The notes under the pieces were generated by a model. That model ran no database searches. It was given only the letters and a program-made list of their open reading frames with translations, and had not been told where the DNA came from. From positions 2,776,001-2,840,000 of the forward strand of contig NC_009667.1 of the NCBI RefSeq assembly GCF_000017405.1: a DNA stretch of 64,000 nt, written 5' to 3'. Each line of letters begins with the position of its first letter. Positions within the stretch are counted from its first letter, which is position 1. This document shows, one piece after another, positions 35,858 through 44,964 of this stretch. The DNA comes from Brucella anthropi ATCC 49188 (lineage in GTDB: Bacteria > Pseudomonadota > Alphaproteobacteria > Rhizobiales > Rhizobiaceae). A program made the translations under genes and the position numbers.

Positions 35858-36364
35858 GATGGTTTCCTTTCATGTTGCAGACCCAGATGCCAACCGCATC
35901 GCATTTTTTCTGTCTATGAAAACTACTCCGCAAGTGTACTGCCCCACTGAACTCCGCCTCATGAGTTTAATCGGGAGTTTTGTTGCACTTGCGGCGCGGC
36001 GCGAGATCATCTTTTCGTTGTCCAAAGAGAAGAAGACCCAAATTGGCCAATGTCTCATTACGATTTTTGCGGCAAAAACTTTATCCTCGACCAGTGGACT
36101 CAAAAGACATCACCCTGAAAAGCCTCCACAGCTTTTCAGGGTGATGTTTGCATGCGTCGAAGGGAGATAAACCTGATTAGTCAGAACTCTTTGATTGTAT
36201 ATGAAACCTAGCAAAGCAGCGTTACGCAGTCAAGGATTATTTTCCTATAATTGATTTTATTCCTGACGCCAAAAAGCTGCGAGCGCCTTAACCATTTCAC
36301 ATGAGGTGTGGCTTATTTATCTGCTATGATGGAACGGTAATTTCGCCTTTCTCCGAAACCAACC
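35858..36364. other. AT-rich stretch with a perfect hairpin, no confident gene
   Basis: About 500 bp between the divergent holin-like and PBP genes. Overlapping ORFs on both strands (plus 35799-36170, minus 35870-36103) have no recognisable domain and are not called. The stretch contains the hairpin at 36108-36146 and, from about 36180, an AT-rich segment likely to hold the PBP promoter. Confidence 0.45.
36108..36146 (+). terminator. Perfect 16-bp hairpin in a gene-poor region
   Basis: CATCACCCTGAAAAGC pairs exactly with its complement across a 7-nt loop (CTCCACA) and is followed by TTTG. It looks like a strong terminator, but no gene ends just before it on either strand. It may end an untranslated RNA or be left from an eroded element. 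Confidence 0.6.
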
Positions 36365-38539
36365 ATGCCGAAGTCAGTGTTCATGCGTAAAACGGCAGAT
36401 AAAGACCCCGAAAGCGAGAAGCGCAAACCCTTCAGGGCGTCGCGCCTGATCGGGCTTGACGCATGGATCGATTCCACTCTCTACAGCCTGCGCTACAATC
36501 TCGGCGAGTGGTGGGAAAATATCACCATTTTCTCACGGCGTTTTCGCGTGCGCGGCTTCCGGCGTTTCGTGGTCGAAGTTCTCGATGAAGGGTTTACGCT
36601 CGGCGTTGGCGGTGCGGTGTTGATGCTCGTCCTCGCCCTGCCTGCCTTCGAGGAAACCAAGAAGGATTGGCGCGCGCAGGACGATTATGCCGTTACCTTC
36701 CTCGATCGCTACGGCAATGAAATCGGCCAGCGCGGCATTCTGCATCGTCAGGCCGTGCCCATCGACGAATTGCCGGATCACGTCATCAAGGCTGTGCTCG
36801 GCACCGAGGACCGGCGCTTCTTCGACCACTACGGCATTGATTTCTGGGGCCTGACTCGCGCACTCAGCCAGAACATGCGCGCCAATGGTGTCGTGCAAGG
36901 CGGCTCGACCATCACGCAGCAGCTTGCCAAGAACCTTTTTCTCTCCAACGAGCGCACCATCGAACGCAAGATCAAGGAAGCCTTCCTCGCGCTCTGGCTG
37001 GAAAGCAATCTCAGCAAGAAGGAAATCCTGCAGCTTTACCTCGACCGCGCCTATATGGGCGGAGGAACCTTCGGTATTGCTGCCGCTTCGGAATTCTATT
37101 TCGGCAAAAGCGTGAAGGATGTCTCGCTGGCACAAGCCGCGATGCTGGCCGGCCTTTTCAAGGCGCCCGCCAAGTTTGCGCCGCATGTCAATCTGCCCGC
37201 AGCGCGTGCGCGTGCCAATGTCGTGCTTTCCAACATGGTTGAAAGCGGCTTCCTGAGCGACGGACAAGTGGCCGTTGCACGCCGTCATCCGGCAAGCGTC
37301 ATCGACCGCGCCAAGAATGAGAGCCCGGATTACTTCCTCGACTGGGCTTTCGAGGAGGTGAAAAAGGTCGCCGCCAAAATTCCACAGCACACATTGATCG
37401 TGCGCACGACGCTCGACCGCAACCTGCAGAAGGCGGCAGAGGAATCACTGGAGTATCATCTGCGCCAGTTCGGCAAGGATTATAATGCTGCAGAAGCTGC
37501 GACCGTGGTCATTGCCAATGACGGGTCTGTCCGTGCGCTTGTTGGCGGGCGGGACTACGGCGAAAGCCAGTTCAACCGCGCCACCAAGGCATTGCGGCAG
37601 GCCGGTTCGTCCTTCAAGCCCTATGTCTACGCGGCAGCGATGGAAAAGGGCCTGACGCCCAGCACCATCGTTTCGGATGGTCCGATCAGCTGGGGTAACT
37701 GGTCGCCTCGTAATTACGGCCGCAGTTTTGCCGGTCGTGTGGACCTGACGACCGCACTTGTCCGTTCATTGAACAGCGTACCGGTGCGGCTGGCGCGCGA
37801 TTATCTGACCACAGCCCCCATCGTAGCCCTCACCAAGGCGATGGGCGTGGAATCGCCGATCTCGTCACACAAGACCATGGTGCTCGGCACATCGGAAATG
37901 ACGGTGATGGATCAGGCCACCGGCTTCAACGTGTTTCCGAATGCGGGCATGGCCGGTAACCGTCATGCATTTACGCAGATCGTTTCGTCGGAAGGCAAGG
38001 TTTTGTGGGACTTTGGTCGCGATGCACCGAAGCCGCACAGGGCGCTGTCGGAAAAGGCCGCACTCGAAATGAATTCCATGCTGGTGCAGGTGCCCGAACG
38101 CGGCACCGGACGCCGGGCGGCATTGCCGATGACGCGGGTGGGTGGCAAGACCGGCACGACACAGAACTATCGCGATGCATGGTTCGTCGGCTTCACCGGC
38201 AATTTCACGGCGGCTGTCTGGTTCGGCAATGATAATTTCACGCCGATGAAAGACCTGACCGGCGGCATCCTGCCAGCCATGGCCTGGCAGCGCATGATGG
38301 CCTATGCGCACCAGAATATCGAGTTGAAGCCAATACCCGGCGTTACTCCGCCTTTCCCGGCGCCGCCCAAGAAGAGCGAGCCGCAAGTGGCAAATGCCAA
38401 GCCGGAAGAAACCATGGCAGCACCGCCGCGCATACTCTCGCCCATGTCGACAAAAGTTATCAAAGAACTGCATGACCGCTTCCTTGCGGCTCCGCCTCTG
38501 CCTAAGATCGCCGAACGCACGAAAATATCGGTACTCTGA
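36365..38539 (+). CDS. Class A penicillin-binding protein (PBP1A-like)
   Basis: A 724-aa bifunctional peptidoglycan synthase. A basic cytoplasmic tail and one membrane anchor (about 78-98) precede the GT51 transglycosylase domain (EDRRFFDHYG with E148; GGSTITQQLAKN; LYLDRAYMG). The transpeptidase domain has S415-S-F-K418 (SxxK), SLN at about 475 (SxN) and KTGTT at 595. The C-terminal tail is Pro/Ala/Lys-rich. Length is on the short side for PBP1A and resembles rhizobial paralogues. The DUF1214 gene begins 6 bp after the stop, so the three genes 36365-39683 are probably an operon. Confidence 0.93.
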   Translation: MPKSVFMRKTADKDPESEKRKPFRASRLIGLDAWIDSTLYSLRYNLGEWWENITIFSRRFRVRGFRRFVVEVLDEGFTLGVGGAVLMLVLALPAFEETKKDWRAQDDYAVTFLDRYGNEIGQRGILHRQAVPIDELPDHVIKAVLGTEDRRFFDHYGIDFWGLTRALSQNMRANGVVQGGSTITQQLAKNLFLSNERTIERKIKEAFLALWLESNLSKKEILQLYLDRAYMGGGTFGIAAASEFYFGKSVKDVSLAQAAMLAGLFKAPAKFAPHVNLPAARARANVVLSNMVESGFLSDGQVAVARRHPASVIDRAKNESPDYFLDWAFEEVKKVAAKIPQHTLIVRTTLDRNLQKAAEESLEYHLRQFGKDYNAAEAATVVIANDGSVRALVGGRDYGESQFNRATKALRQAGSSFKPYVYAAAMEKGLTPSTIVSDGPISWGNWSPRNYGRSFAGRVDLTTALVRSLNSVPVRLARDYLTTAPIVALTKAMGVESPISSHKTMVLGTSEMTVMDQATGFNVFPNAGMAGNRHAFTQIVSSEGKVLWDFGRDAPKPHRALSEKAALEMNSMLVQVPERGTGRRAALPMTRVGGKTGTTQNYRDAWFVGFTGNFTAAVWFGNDNFTPMKDLTGGILPAMAWQRMMAYAHQNIELKPIPGVTPPFPAPPKKSEPQVANAKPEETMAAPPRILSPMSTKVIKELHDRFLAAPPLPKIAERTKISVL

Positions 38540-38545
38540 GGGGCG

Positions 38546-39148
38546 ATGTTCAAAAGGATATTCAACTCGGCGATTGTGCTTGTGCTGGCGCTTGGCGGCG
38601 GCATCTGGAGCGTCGACAAGGTTCTCGACCGGTTTGAAGGTTTCGGAGAACTTCGTGTCGGGGTCTGGAGCGCCTATCCGGCGGCAGGCACACCCGATGC
38701 CGACCCCTATTCGAAGGCCCGCGCGGCCCGCAAAGCCTATCTGGCGCTTGGAACGGCGGAAGGTCTTCCATTCTATGCGCGCAGCGACAACAGCGGGCGC
38801 ACCCTCAGGCGCGGCTGCACCTATCGCCTGAGTGGCTTGACGCCACCGGCCCGATTCTGGACCGTCTTTCCCGCCTCACCTGATCTCGAACCGATCCCGC
38901 CGCGCGAAGGACTGCAGGCAGCGCTGCATTCCCGCGAAGTGCTTTATGACGATGACGGCAGCGTCACAATCACCATCGGCCCCGATGCAGCTTCCGGCAA
39001 CTGGTTGCCAGTGGAAGGAAGCGGCGATTTCGTTCTTGTCATGACGCTCTATGATACGCCTGCGGCATCATCCTCCGGCCTCTCCGATCTGGTGATGCCA
39101 GGTCTCACCCGTGTTCCGGGTGCAAACAAGGGGGCGTGCCGTGGCTAG
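38546..39148 (+). CDS. Membrane-anchored DUF1214 protein
   Basis: A 200-aa protein with an N-terminal membrane anchor (about 6-24) and a DUF1214 domain (GVWSAYPAAG, ADPYSKARAARKAYLALG, EGLPFYARSDNSG, RFWTVFPA). DUF1214 is the C-terminal half of larger proteins that also carry DUF1254; here the DUF1254-type half is the next gene, so the two likely form a complex in the periplasm. Function unknown. Starts 6 bp after the PBP gene and overlaps the next by 8 bp. Confidence 0.82.
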   Translation: MFKRIFNSAIVLVLALGGGIWSVDKVLDRFEGFGELRVGVWSAYPAAGTPDADPYSKARAARKAYLALGTAEGLPFYARSDNSGRTLRRGCTYRLSGLTPPARFWTVFPASPDLEPIPPREGLQAALHSREVLYDDDGSVTITIGPDAASGNWLPVEGSGDFVLVMTLYDTPAASSSGLSDLVMPGLTRVPGANKGACRG

Positions 39149-39683
39149 AATTCTCCACCTCGTTCTCCTCGGCATCGTCGGTGCCGCGATTGTGCATATC
39201 GCAGTCCTTTTCCTCGTTCCTTTCTATTCCGACAAGAACGCCTGGTCGCGGATCGAAACCGGAAGCGAGCCATACCGTTTCCACAGGCTGGACGAAAAGA
39301 CCGGCCCGGTCAGCGACAGCGACCCGCTGGTACAGGAAGCCACCTGTCGCTTCGATCTTGCCGATGGTCCCGTGCACATCACGACCGGGGCAAATGTGCC
39401 CTATTGGTCGCTCTCGATCTATGCGCCCAACGGAGACAATCTCTATAGCCTCAACGACAGCGTTTCCAACGAACGCAAGCTCGATCTGATCCTTGCCGAT
39501 CCCATCGGCATGGCAAGTCTGCGCTCGGATGGTTCGCAAGCCGATGCACGTTCCATCCTGATTGAGCAGAATATCGGCGAAGGTGCCGCCGTGCTGCGCG
39601 TTTTCGTGCCTGACGCGACGTGGAACACGGAAGTGCGGCGCTTCTTTGCGGAGGCGGAATGCGCGCCGTTTGAAGGGCTCTAG
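39141..39683 (+). CDS. Membrane-anchored DUF1254 protein
   Basis: A 180-aa protein with an N-terminal anchor (about 3-25) and a DUF1254 domain (VPYWSLSIYAPNGDNLYSLND). The GTG start at 39141 has AAGGGGG 6 nt upstream and lies inside the last 8 bp of the DUF1214 gene (translational coupling). In many bacteria DUF1254 precedes DUF1214 in one chain; here the order is reversed and the genes are split. Function unknown. Confidence 0.8.
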   Translation: MARILHLVLLGIVGAAIVHIAVLFLVPFYSDKNAWSRIETGSEPYRFHRLDEKTGPVSDSDPLVQEATCRFDLADGPVHITTGANVPYWSLSIYAPNGDNLYSLNDSVSNERKLDLILADPIGMASLRSDGSQADARSILIEQNIGEGAAVLRVFVPDATWNTEVRRFFAEAECAPFEGL

Positions 39684-39858
39684 ATACCCGACCCAAATGC
39701 TGTTTCTTTATGGCACGGTTAATGAGTTGCTAAGGCTTCAACGCTACTATCCGGAATACCGACCCATGCGGGGTGCATTTGCGCATCAACCGGCTGCCGC
39801 CGGATGCGTGATCTGCAATTTGGGGCGGGTGAGTTGTGTGCCTACCGGAGTATTCTGC

Positions 39859-40893
39859 GTGACAAATGAACAGTTCCGCGCCCTGGAGGATATTTCAGGC
39901 CACCGGAGCCCGTCGAATTCAAAAGCGGGGAGCAGCAAGGCGGACGACCTTCTGGCGGCCGCGATTTCGGCGTTTGCGGGTATCACGCGCCCCGGACGGC
40001 AGGATATGCAGCAGCTTGAAGATCTTGCCATGCCGCTTCTCCAATGCGCTTCCACTCGCGGCAAGCGCCATGCGGCCAATGCGCTGGCACAATTGGAGGA
40101 CGCACCGCGCCGCCTTATTCTGACGCTGGCCGACGACCCCGTCGAAATCTCCGCACCGATCCTGTTGCGCTCTCCCCTTCTGCGCCCTTCCGACCTCATC
40201 GAGATCATCGGCAAGAACGGTCTTGCCCATGCGCGCGCCATTGCGCGACGCCAGTCCGGTGACGTTCTTTTGCAAGGCGTGCTGCGCAGTTTCGCCGATC
40301 CGGTCATCGATCGCACGCTGACCCTTCAGGAAAATCTCGCCAATATCGAGGCCGAACCGCTCGAAAGGCCGGATGTACCTGACCTTTCTGCGGCCAGAGC
40401 GCCGCTGATGAAGGAAGACAGTTCCGAACGACTGGCGCGCGCGCTGCAACAGCCTTTCTTCGAGGCTGGCGCAACTACCGGCTCACAGCATCTCATCGAT
40501 ACCGCACTGCTGATCGACAGCCAGTTTTTCCGCAATGCGCTGGCCGATACGCTCGACCTGTCCTTTGAACGGTCCGACGCGATCATCGGACAGTGGCCGG
40601 ATTCGCATCTGCCGATTGCACTCAAGGCGCTCGGATTGTCGCCTGCAGAATGCTATCTCGTCATGACTGCCATTCTGGGGCCTATCGACACCAACCGCGA
40701 CAGCCTGCGTGAGTTTGTGCATATTTATCGCTCCATCGACCGCGAAAAAGCGATGGCGCTCGTGCGGCGCTGGAAGGCGGAAGACATGTCGGCCATGCTG
40801 CGTGGGAAATTGCGTGAAATGGCCGAGGACGACACGCCACTCGCCGACGCCGCCAATTCCGATCACCCGTCGCTTCAGCGATTGGTGAAATAG
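39859..40893 (+). CDS. DUF2336 domain protein
   Basis: A 344-aa, mostly helical cytoplasmic protein with HEAT-like features typical of DUF2336 (PRRLILTLADDPVEISAPILLRSP; IARRQSGDVLLQGVLRSFADPVID). The GTG start at 39859 follows CGGAG 8 nt upstream; extension to 39562 would overlap the DUF1254 gene out of frame and adds unrelated sequence. DUF2336 proteins are common in Alphaproteobacteria and of unknown function. The gene lies tail-to-tail with DUF1491. Confidence 0.8.
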   Translation: MTNEQFRALEDISGHRSPSNSKAGSSKADDLLAAAISAFAGITRPGRQDMQQLEDLAMPLLQCASTRGKRHAANALAQLEDAPRRLILTLADDPVEISAPILLRSPLLRPSDLIEIIGKNGLAHARAIARRQSGDVLLQGVLRSFADPVIDRTLTLQENLANIEAEPLERPDVPDLSAARAPLMKEDSSERLARALQQPFFEAGATTGSQHLIDTALLIDSQFFRNALADTLDLSFERSDAIIGQWPDSHLPIALKALGLSPAECYLVMTAILGPIDTNRDSLREFVHIYRSIDREKAMALVRRWKAEDMSAMLRGKLREMAEDDTPLADAANSDHPSLQRLVK

Positions 40894-40912
40894 AGTTCAT
40901 CAGGAAGAAGTT

Positions 40913-41269
40913 TTAGAAGGCTTCTCCGTCCTGCGAAATCGAGAACAGTGCCGACGCATCGGCTATATCTTCCAGTTCGACCAGCCACAGGTCGGGGTCG
41001 AAGCGGGTTTCCCGCGCCATACGGTCACTTGCCGCCATGTCATCGGCATCGTGCAGAATGCGCAGAAACATGCGCTCGCCGTCATTATCCTCTTCATAAG
41101 AAGTTTGCGGCGCAGGCGAATATAGATCGCAGGTGCCGAAGCGTGAGCTTACCTTGATGAAGATTGCGCCCGCCTCCGGCGATCCGCGACGGGCAAGATA
41201 GGCAAAGCCGCCCTCGCCCTGAACCTTGCGGATCAAAGCCGAAACCCAGAAGTCGGATGTCAGGCGCAT
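40913..41269 (-). CDS. DUF1491 family protein
   Basis: A 118-aa soluble protein matching DUF1491 over its length (MRLTSDFWVSALIRKVQ, AYLARRGSPEAGAIF, DPDLWLVELED). Compact alpha/beta. Function unknown. It lies 10 bp downstream of the peptidoglycan-binding gene and is probably in the same transcript as divJ. Confidence 0.85.
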   Translation of the reverse strand: MRLTSDFWVSALIRKVQGEGGFAYLARRGSPEAGAIFIKVSSRFGTCDLYSPAPQTSYEEDNDGERMFLRILHDADDMAASDRMARETRFDPDLWLVELEDIADASALFSISQDGEAF

Positions 41270-41279
41270 CGGAAACCCA

Positions 41280-42314
41280 TCAGCTTATCAGGCCGATCTC
41301 GCGCATCTTGGTGATGAGCGTCGCATCGATTTCGCCGGTTACCGGCATACTGAACAGTTTCTGGAATTCGCGCACCGCTTCCTGTGTCGTCTTGCCCGGC
41401 TGTCCGTTCACCGGCACGGTGTCATTGCCGAATGCTTTCAACCCGGCCTGTACGCGGATGATATCCTGCGAACTCACTTTCACCGATTGCACGGCGGGCG
41501 TTGCCGCCACCTGCTTTTTCGGTACGGGCTTTTCATAGGAAGCGAGAGCGGGTTTCGGTTTTGAAACCGTTTCCGTCTTCAAAACGGCGGGCTGCGGGCG
41601 CGGCGTCGGAACCGCTACCTCGATGACTTTTGCCACATCGTCCTGAGCCGGGGCACTGTTTTGGGCATCGGCCTGCAACTGCGCCGGAATATTTGCTTCC
41701 TGCACGCCGAGCTTCTGCTGCAAAGCGCGCCAGCGTTCCACCGCTTCGCGGGTCTGCGGCCCGGTGAAACCATCCACCGGTCCCTTGTAAATTCCAAGCG
41801 TCGAAAGACGTTGCTGCAGCCGTGCGATTTCGAGATCGGCGTTGGGCGCAAGTGCCGGCAGCATGTCATCAACCGATGCGCTCATGTTCAGCCGGTCCGC
41901 CGACAGGCTGGCGGCTTCCAGCGGCTGGGCAGTCTCATTGTTTGCAGGTTCGGCAGAGGCGGTCTCGGTGGGCTTCGGGGCATTGTCACTTGCCGCCGCC
42001 GTGCCCGGCAGGACTGCACGTGGAGTCGGCTTGAACACAAAGTCCGGTCTTGTGCTGAAGAATACGGCCTTGTGCGCCTCCGGCTGATACCAGAGCGCGT
42101 TAGCCGAGACGAAACTCATCACCACCAGAAACGCAGTTGCCCCGCCAGTCAGGACGGGGTTGCGCACGATGAAATCTCCGGCAGCAATTGCAAGTGCCGA
42201 AGCCGATGTGAAGAAAAAGTGGAGGAGCCGCGAGCCGAGACTACGCCGTTTTGCGGGTTTGCGCATCTTTCTGCTCCCGGATTTGGCTGTTGTCTTCGTC
42301 GTTCTGCCAGTCAT
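41280..42314 (-). CDS. Membrane-anchored peptidoglycan-binding protein
   Basis: A 344-aa protein. A strongly basic cytoplasmic start is followed by one or two hydrophobic segments (about 30-48 and 54-74), a Pro/Ala-rich periplasmic linker and two PG_binding_1 domains (about 160-205: LQQRLSTLGIYKGPVDGFTG; about 285-340: VQAGLKAFGNDTVPVNGQPG). It probably tethers the inner membrane to the cell wall. Its first 74 bp overlap the 3' end of divJ in another frame; a later ATG at 42266 would still overlap by 26 bp. Confidence 0.82.
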   Translation of the reverse strand: MTGRTTKTTAKSGSRKMRKPAKRRSLGSRLLHFFFTSASALAIAAGDFIVRNPVLTGGATAFLVVMSFVSANALWYQPEAHKAVFFSTRPDFVFKPTPRAVLPGTAAASDNAPKPTETASAEPANNETAQPLEAASLSADRLNMSASVDDMLPALAPNADLEIARLQQRLSTLGIYKGPVDGFTGPQTREAVERWRALQQKLGVQEANIPAQLQADAQNSAPAQDDVAKVIEVAVPTPRPQPAVLKTETVSKPKPALASYEKPVPKKQVAATPAVQSVKVSSQDIIRVQAGLKAFGNDTVPVNGQPGKTTQEAVREFQKLFSMPVTGEIDATLITKMREIGLIS

Positions 42315-44103
42315 TACGCCTTTCCCCCTGGTGACGGTGCATGTCGATCACCATGCCAAGCTCTGGGCCAAGTTCCTGATATTCGTCTTCTCCCATGACA
42401 ACCTGCGGGCCTGCCACCGGAAGGCGGATCGTGACGATCGTGCCTTCGCCGGGGCAACTCTTGAGTTGCATGCTACCCTGATGCAGTTCCACCAGCCCCT
42501 TGACCACAGAAAGTCCGAGGCCACTTCCCTCCTGCGCGCGCGTATAGTTATTGTCGGCGCGCACGAATGGCGTGCCGATGCGCTGCATATCTTCCGGCTC
42601 GATGCCGATGCCCGTATCCGACACACTGATTTCCAGCATCGCACGCCCGCTCGCCATCACGCGGGTTGCATCGATGGTGACGCAGCCGCCGCTTTGTGTG
42701 AACTTCACCGCATTACTGGCCAGATTGAGCAGAATCTGCTGAATGGCGCGGCGATCCGCCACCAGCTCACCAATGCCTGCGCCGACGCGGTGGCAGAAGG
42801 CAACGCCTTTCTTTTCAGCCTGCGGCAGCATGACAGAGGTGCACATTTCAGCCGCGTCACGGAAAGCGAAATTCTGCGGGTCGATGCTGTAATTGCCGGT
42901 TTCCAGACGCGAATTGTCGAGAACAGCATTTACGAGTTCCAGCAGGTAATGGCCGGACTGGTGAATGAGGCCTGCATATTCGCGCTGCTTCTCATTGGCC
43001 AGCTTGCCGCCCATTTCATGCGACAGCATATCGGAAAAGCCGATGATCGAATTGAGCGGCGTGCGCAGCTCATGGCTGACGGCTGCAAGCAGACGGCCCT
43101 TGCCGATGCGCTCCGATTCAAGCTCCGCTTTCAGTGTTGCAATCTCGTCCAGAAGCTTCTGCTCGCCTTCGAGCGAGCGGCCAACCAGCGTGATAGCGCG
43201 AGCGCTTGCGGCACCTTCGAGACGATAAGTGCGGAAGACCGTATCGCCATTTTCGATGGAACGCAGGCGCACATCGACCTTGCTGGAAGCGGAACCGGCG
43301 CGAAGATCGGCCAGAAGCGAAAGATATTCTACACGGTCGGCGACATGAACACGGTCGATGAGCGCCGTGCCTTCCAGCATTTTGGACTGTACGCCCAGAA
43401 GCTTTGCCGAATTCATATCGACCGAGGCAACCACGCCATCCGAATCGAGGCTGAACTGCAGGTCACCCGCAGCAACCGCGGCTTGCGGCGCGGTGACCTT
43501 GATCTGCGCGGGCTTGGCGGCGCTCGCATAACCACGTGCAACAAGGCTTGCCGCATAAAGTACCAGAACAGCGACGGACACATAGCTGCCGCCGGAAATG
43601 GGGCCACCGCTTGCCGTCGCAAAATAGCCGAGAACCATGGCCGCGAATGCGGCGCCTGCTGCTGCGGCGGCAGGCTTGCGGGTCGCAAACCAGACTTCAA
43701 GCGGCAGACCAGCCGCCATCAACCACAAAACCGCGTTGCCATGAGAAAAAGCGCCAACGGCAGCAAGACCCGCGCCATAGGCAGCGAAGTTCAGGCCAGC
43801 CAGAACAGGTGCGGCGATGCCCATCAGCGACAGCGCGCAAAGGATCATGGCGACGCCTGCAAAGCTTGCTGCAAGAATCGCAAATTCCGTAAAGCCCGGT
43901 GTCACACCCGAAGCGAGCACGGCCGCACAAAGCAGGACCGGCGCGGTGATGACCGAACCGATAACACGTATGGAGACCGCATCGGGACTGGATACCCAAC
44001 GGCGGCAGAAACGTTCGTAAAAACGGCTGATCGCCTGCACATTCATGCGGACGGTCTCGGCTGTTTTCAAAAGAATGGCGTTCAACGTGCCGTACTCACT
44101 CAA
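42241..44103 (-). CDS. divJ: DivJ-type histidine kinase
   Basis: A 620-aa inner-membrane kinase. An N-terminal block of six to seven hydrophobic helices (about 45-195) is followed by a PAS-like region (about 212-310), HisKA with [20 protein letters not shown] (H344) and a HATPase domain ending GSGLGLSVVKGLVEL. The charged C-terminal tail is Gln/Asp/Arg-rich. The multi-helix N-terminus plus DivJ/PleC-type H-box fits DivJ, the DivK kinase; neighbours (peptidoglycan-binding, DUF1491, DUF2336) match the rhizobial divJ locus as I recall it. The C-terminal codons overlap the next gene by 74 bp. Confidence 0.75.
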   Translation of the reverse strand: MSEYGTLNAILLKTAETVRMNVQAISRFYERFCRRWVSSPDAVSIRVIGSVITAPVLLCAAVLASGVTPGFTEFAILAASFAGVAMILCALSLMGIAAPVLAGLNFAAYGAGLAAVGAFSHGNAVLWLMAAGLPLEVWFATRKPAAAAAGAAFAAMVLGYFATASGGPISGGSYVSVAVLVLYAASLVARGYASAAKPAQIKVTAPQAAVAAGDLQFSLDSDGVVASVDMNSAKLLGVQSKMLEGTALIDRVHVADRVEYLSLLADLRAGSASSKVDVRLRSIENGDTVFRTYRLEGAASARAITLVGRSLEGEQKLLDEIATLKAELESERIGKGRLLAAVSHELRTPLNSIIGFSDMLSHEMGGKLANEKQREYAGLIHQSGHYLLELVNAVLDNSRLETGNYSIDPQNFAFRDAAEMCTSVMLPQAEKKGVAFCHRVGAGIGELVADRRAIQQILLNLASNAVKFTQSGGCVTIDATRVMASGRAMLEISVSDTGIGIEPEDMQRIGTPFVRADNNYTRAQEGSGLGLSVVKGLVELHQGSMQLKSCPGEGTIVTIRLPVAGPQVVMGEDEYQELGPELGMVIDMHRHQGERRNDWQNDEDNSQIREQKDAQTRKTA

Positions 44104-44454
44104 TACTCTTGCATTGTCAAAACCGGAAAACCGTTCGCCGTGACGACGCCCTCCCAGCCAGCAACAGATTGCAGCCGAGGCTTTAAAGAAACGATAAAAC
44201 GAGACCGCCCAAAGCGGATAAGTGACGCGCCGGGTCTGCTTTTCTGCCTATGGTAAACAGAGAGTAGCGATCAGGTGGCGAAACCACAGCCACGGCACAA
44301 TTTTGACGTTCAAATGCTTTACCATGACGCGCATCTTGTCCGAAAACCGTTTCACACTTTTCGCGATGCGCTCCAATAAACCGAACAGTTACGGAATCTT
44401 TTCCAATTCATCCGACATTGACGCAAACCGAAGGCACGCAACCGCAAGAAGGCA
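44104..44454. other. Intergenic region between divJ and the DUF5330 gene
   Basis: About 350 bp between divergent genes. It contains the palindromic repeat at 44326-44372; the remainder should hold both promoters. No gene seen. Confidence 0.5.
44326..44372. repeat. Diverged copy of the GAGCATG-type palindromic repeat
   Basis: GCGCATC at 44328-44334 and GATGCGC at 44364-44370 enclose TCCGAAAACCG and CACTTTTCG, matching the core of the copy at 54584-54632. It is a diverged member of the family. Confidence 0.6.
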
Positions 44455-44898
44455 ATGATCCGTTTTCTCATCAAATCCGTTTTCTGGTTGTCGTTGGCAT
44501 TCATCGTGATGCCGCGCTTCTTCCCTGCGGATGAGCAAAACAAACCGCAGAAGAAGCCAGCCATTGCCGAGACGAAGCGGGAGCCGGATTCAATCGATCA
44601 GCTTCTCGCCAATGGCAAAACCGCCGTGGAACTGGGCAAGCTGTGCATCGACAACCCATCCTTCTGCCAGAACGGTACCTCGCTTGTTTCCAGCGCCGGG
44701 AGCGGCCTTCTGGAAGGAAGCCGCGCCGCGCTCGAATATCTGAGCGACCGTTTCGGCACCAAGCCGCAACCGCCTGCAAAAGTGGAACCGGCAGTCGCCG
44801 CACCTGCACAGGCCGCAATCGGCATTCCCATCCCGACATCGCGCGAAGAAGCCCTGCGTGCACTGGACCGTCGCCCGACTGGTTCAATTCAACGCTAG
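44455..44898 (+). CDS. DUF5330 family protein
   Basis: A 147-aa protein starting with a hydrophobic anchor or signal (about 3-23, IRFLIKSVFWLSLAFIVMP). A helical domain follows with AVELGKLCIDNPSFC, where two Cys could form a disulfide, and a Pro/Ala-rich tail. The pattern matches DUF5330. Function unknown. SufE follows 66 bp downstream. Confidence 0.75.
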   Translation: MIRFLIKSVFWLSLAFIVMPRFFPADEQNKPQKKPAIAETKREPDSIDQLLANGKTAVELGKLCIDNPSFCQNGTSLVSSAGSGLLEGSRAALEYLSDRFGTKPQPPAKVEPAVAAPAQAAIGIPIPTSREEALRALDRRPTGSIQR

Positions 44899-44964
44899 TT
44901 TTCCGTGACCTTGCAGCGTTTCATGACTATATAAGCGGCAAGAAACTTCTTTCAGGCGAGTATT

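Noticed and set aside
35799..36170. 123-aa plus-strand ORF beside the holin-like gene
   Set aside because: No domain or clear ribosome site, overlaps the holin-like gene and passes through the hairpin at 36108.
42160..44256. 698-codon ORF on the plus strand, antisense to divJ
   Set aside because: It is the complement of the divJ kinase gene and contains none of the features of a real protein. Long antisense ORFs are common in GC-rich genes with this codon use.
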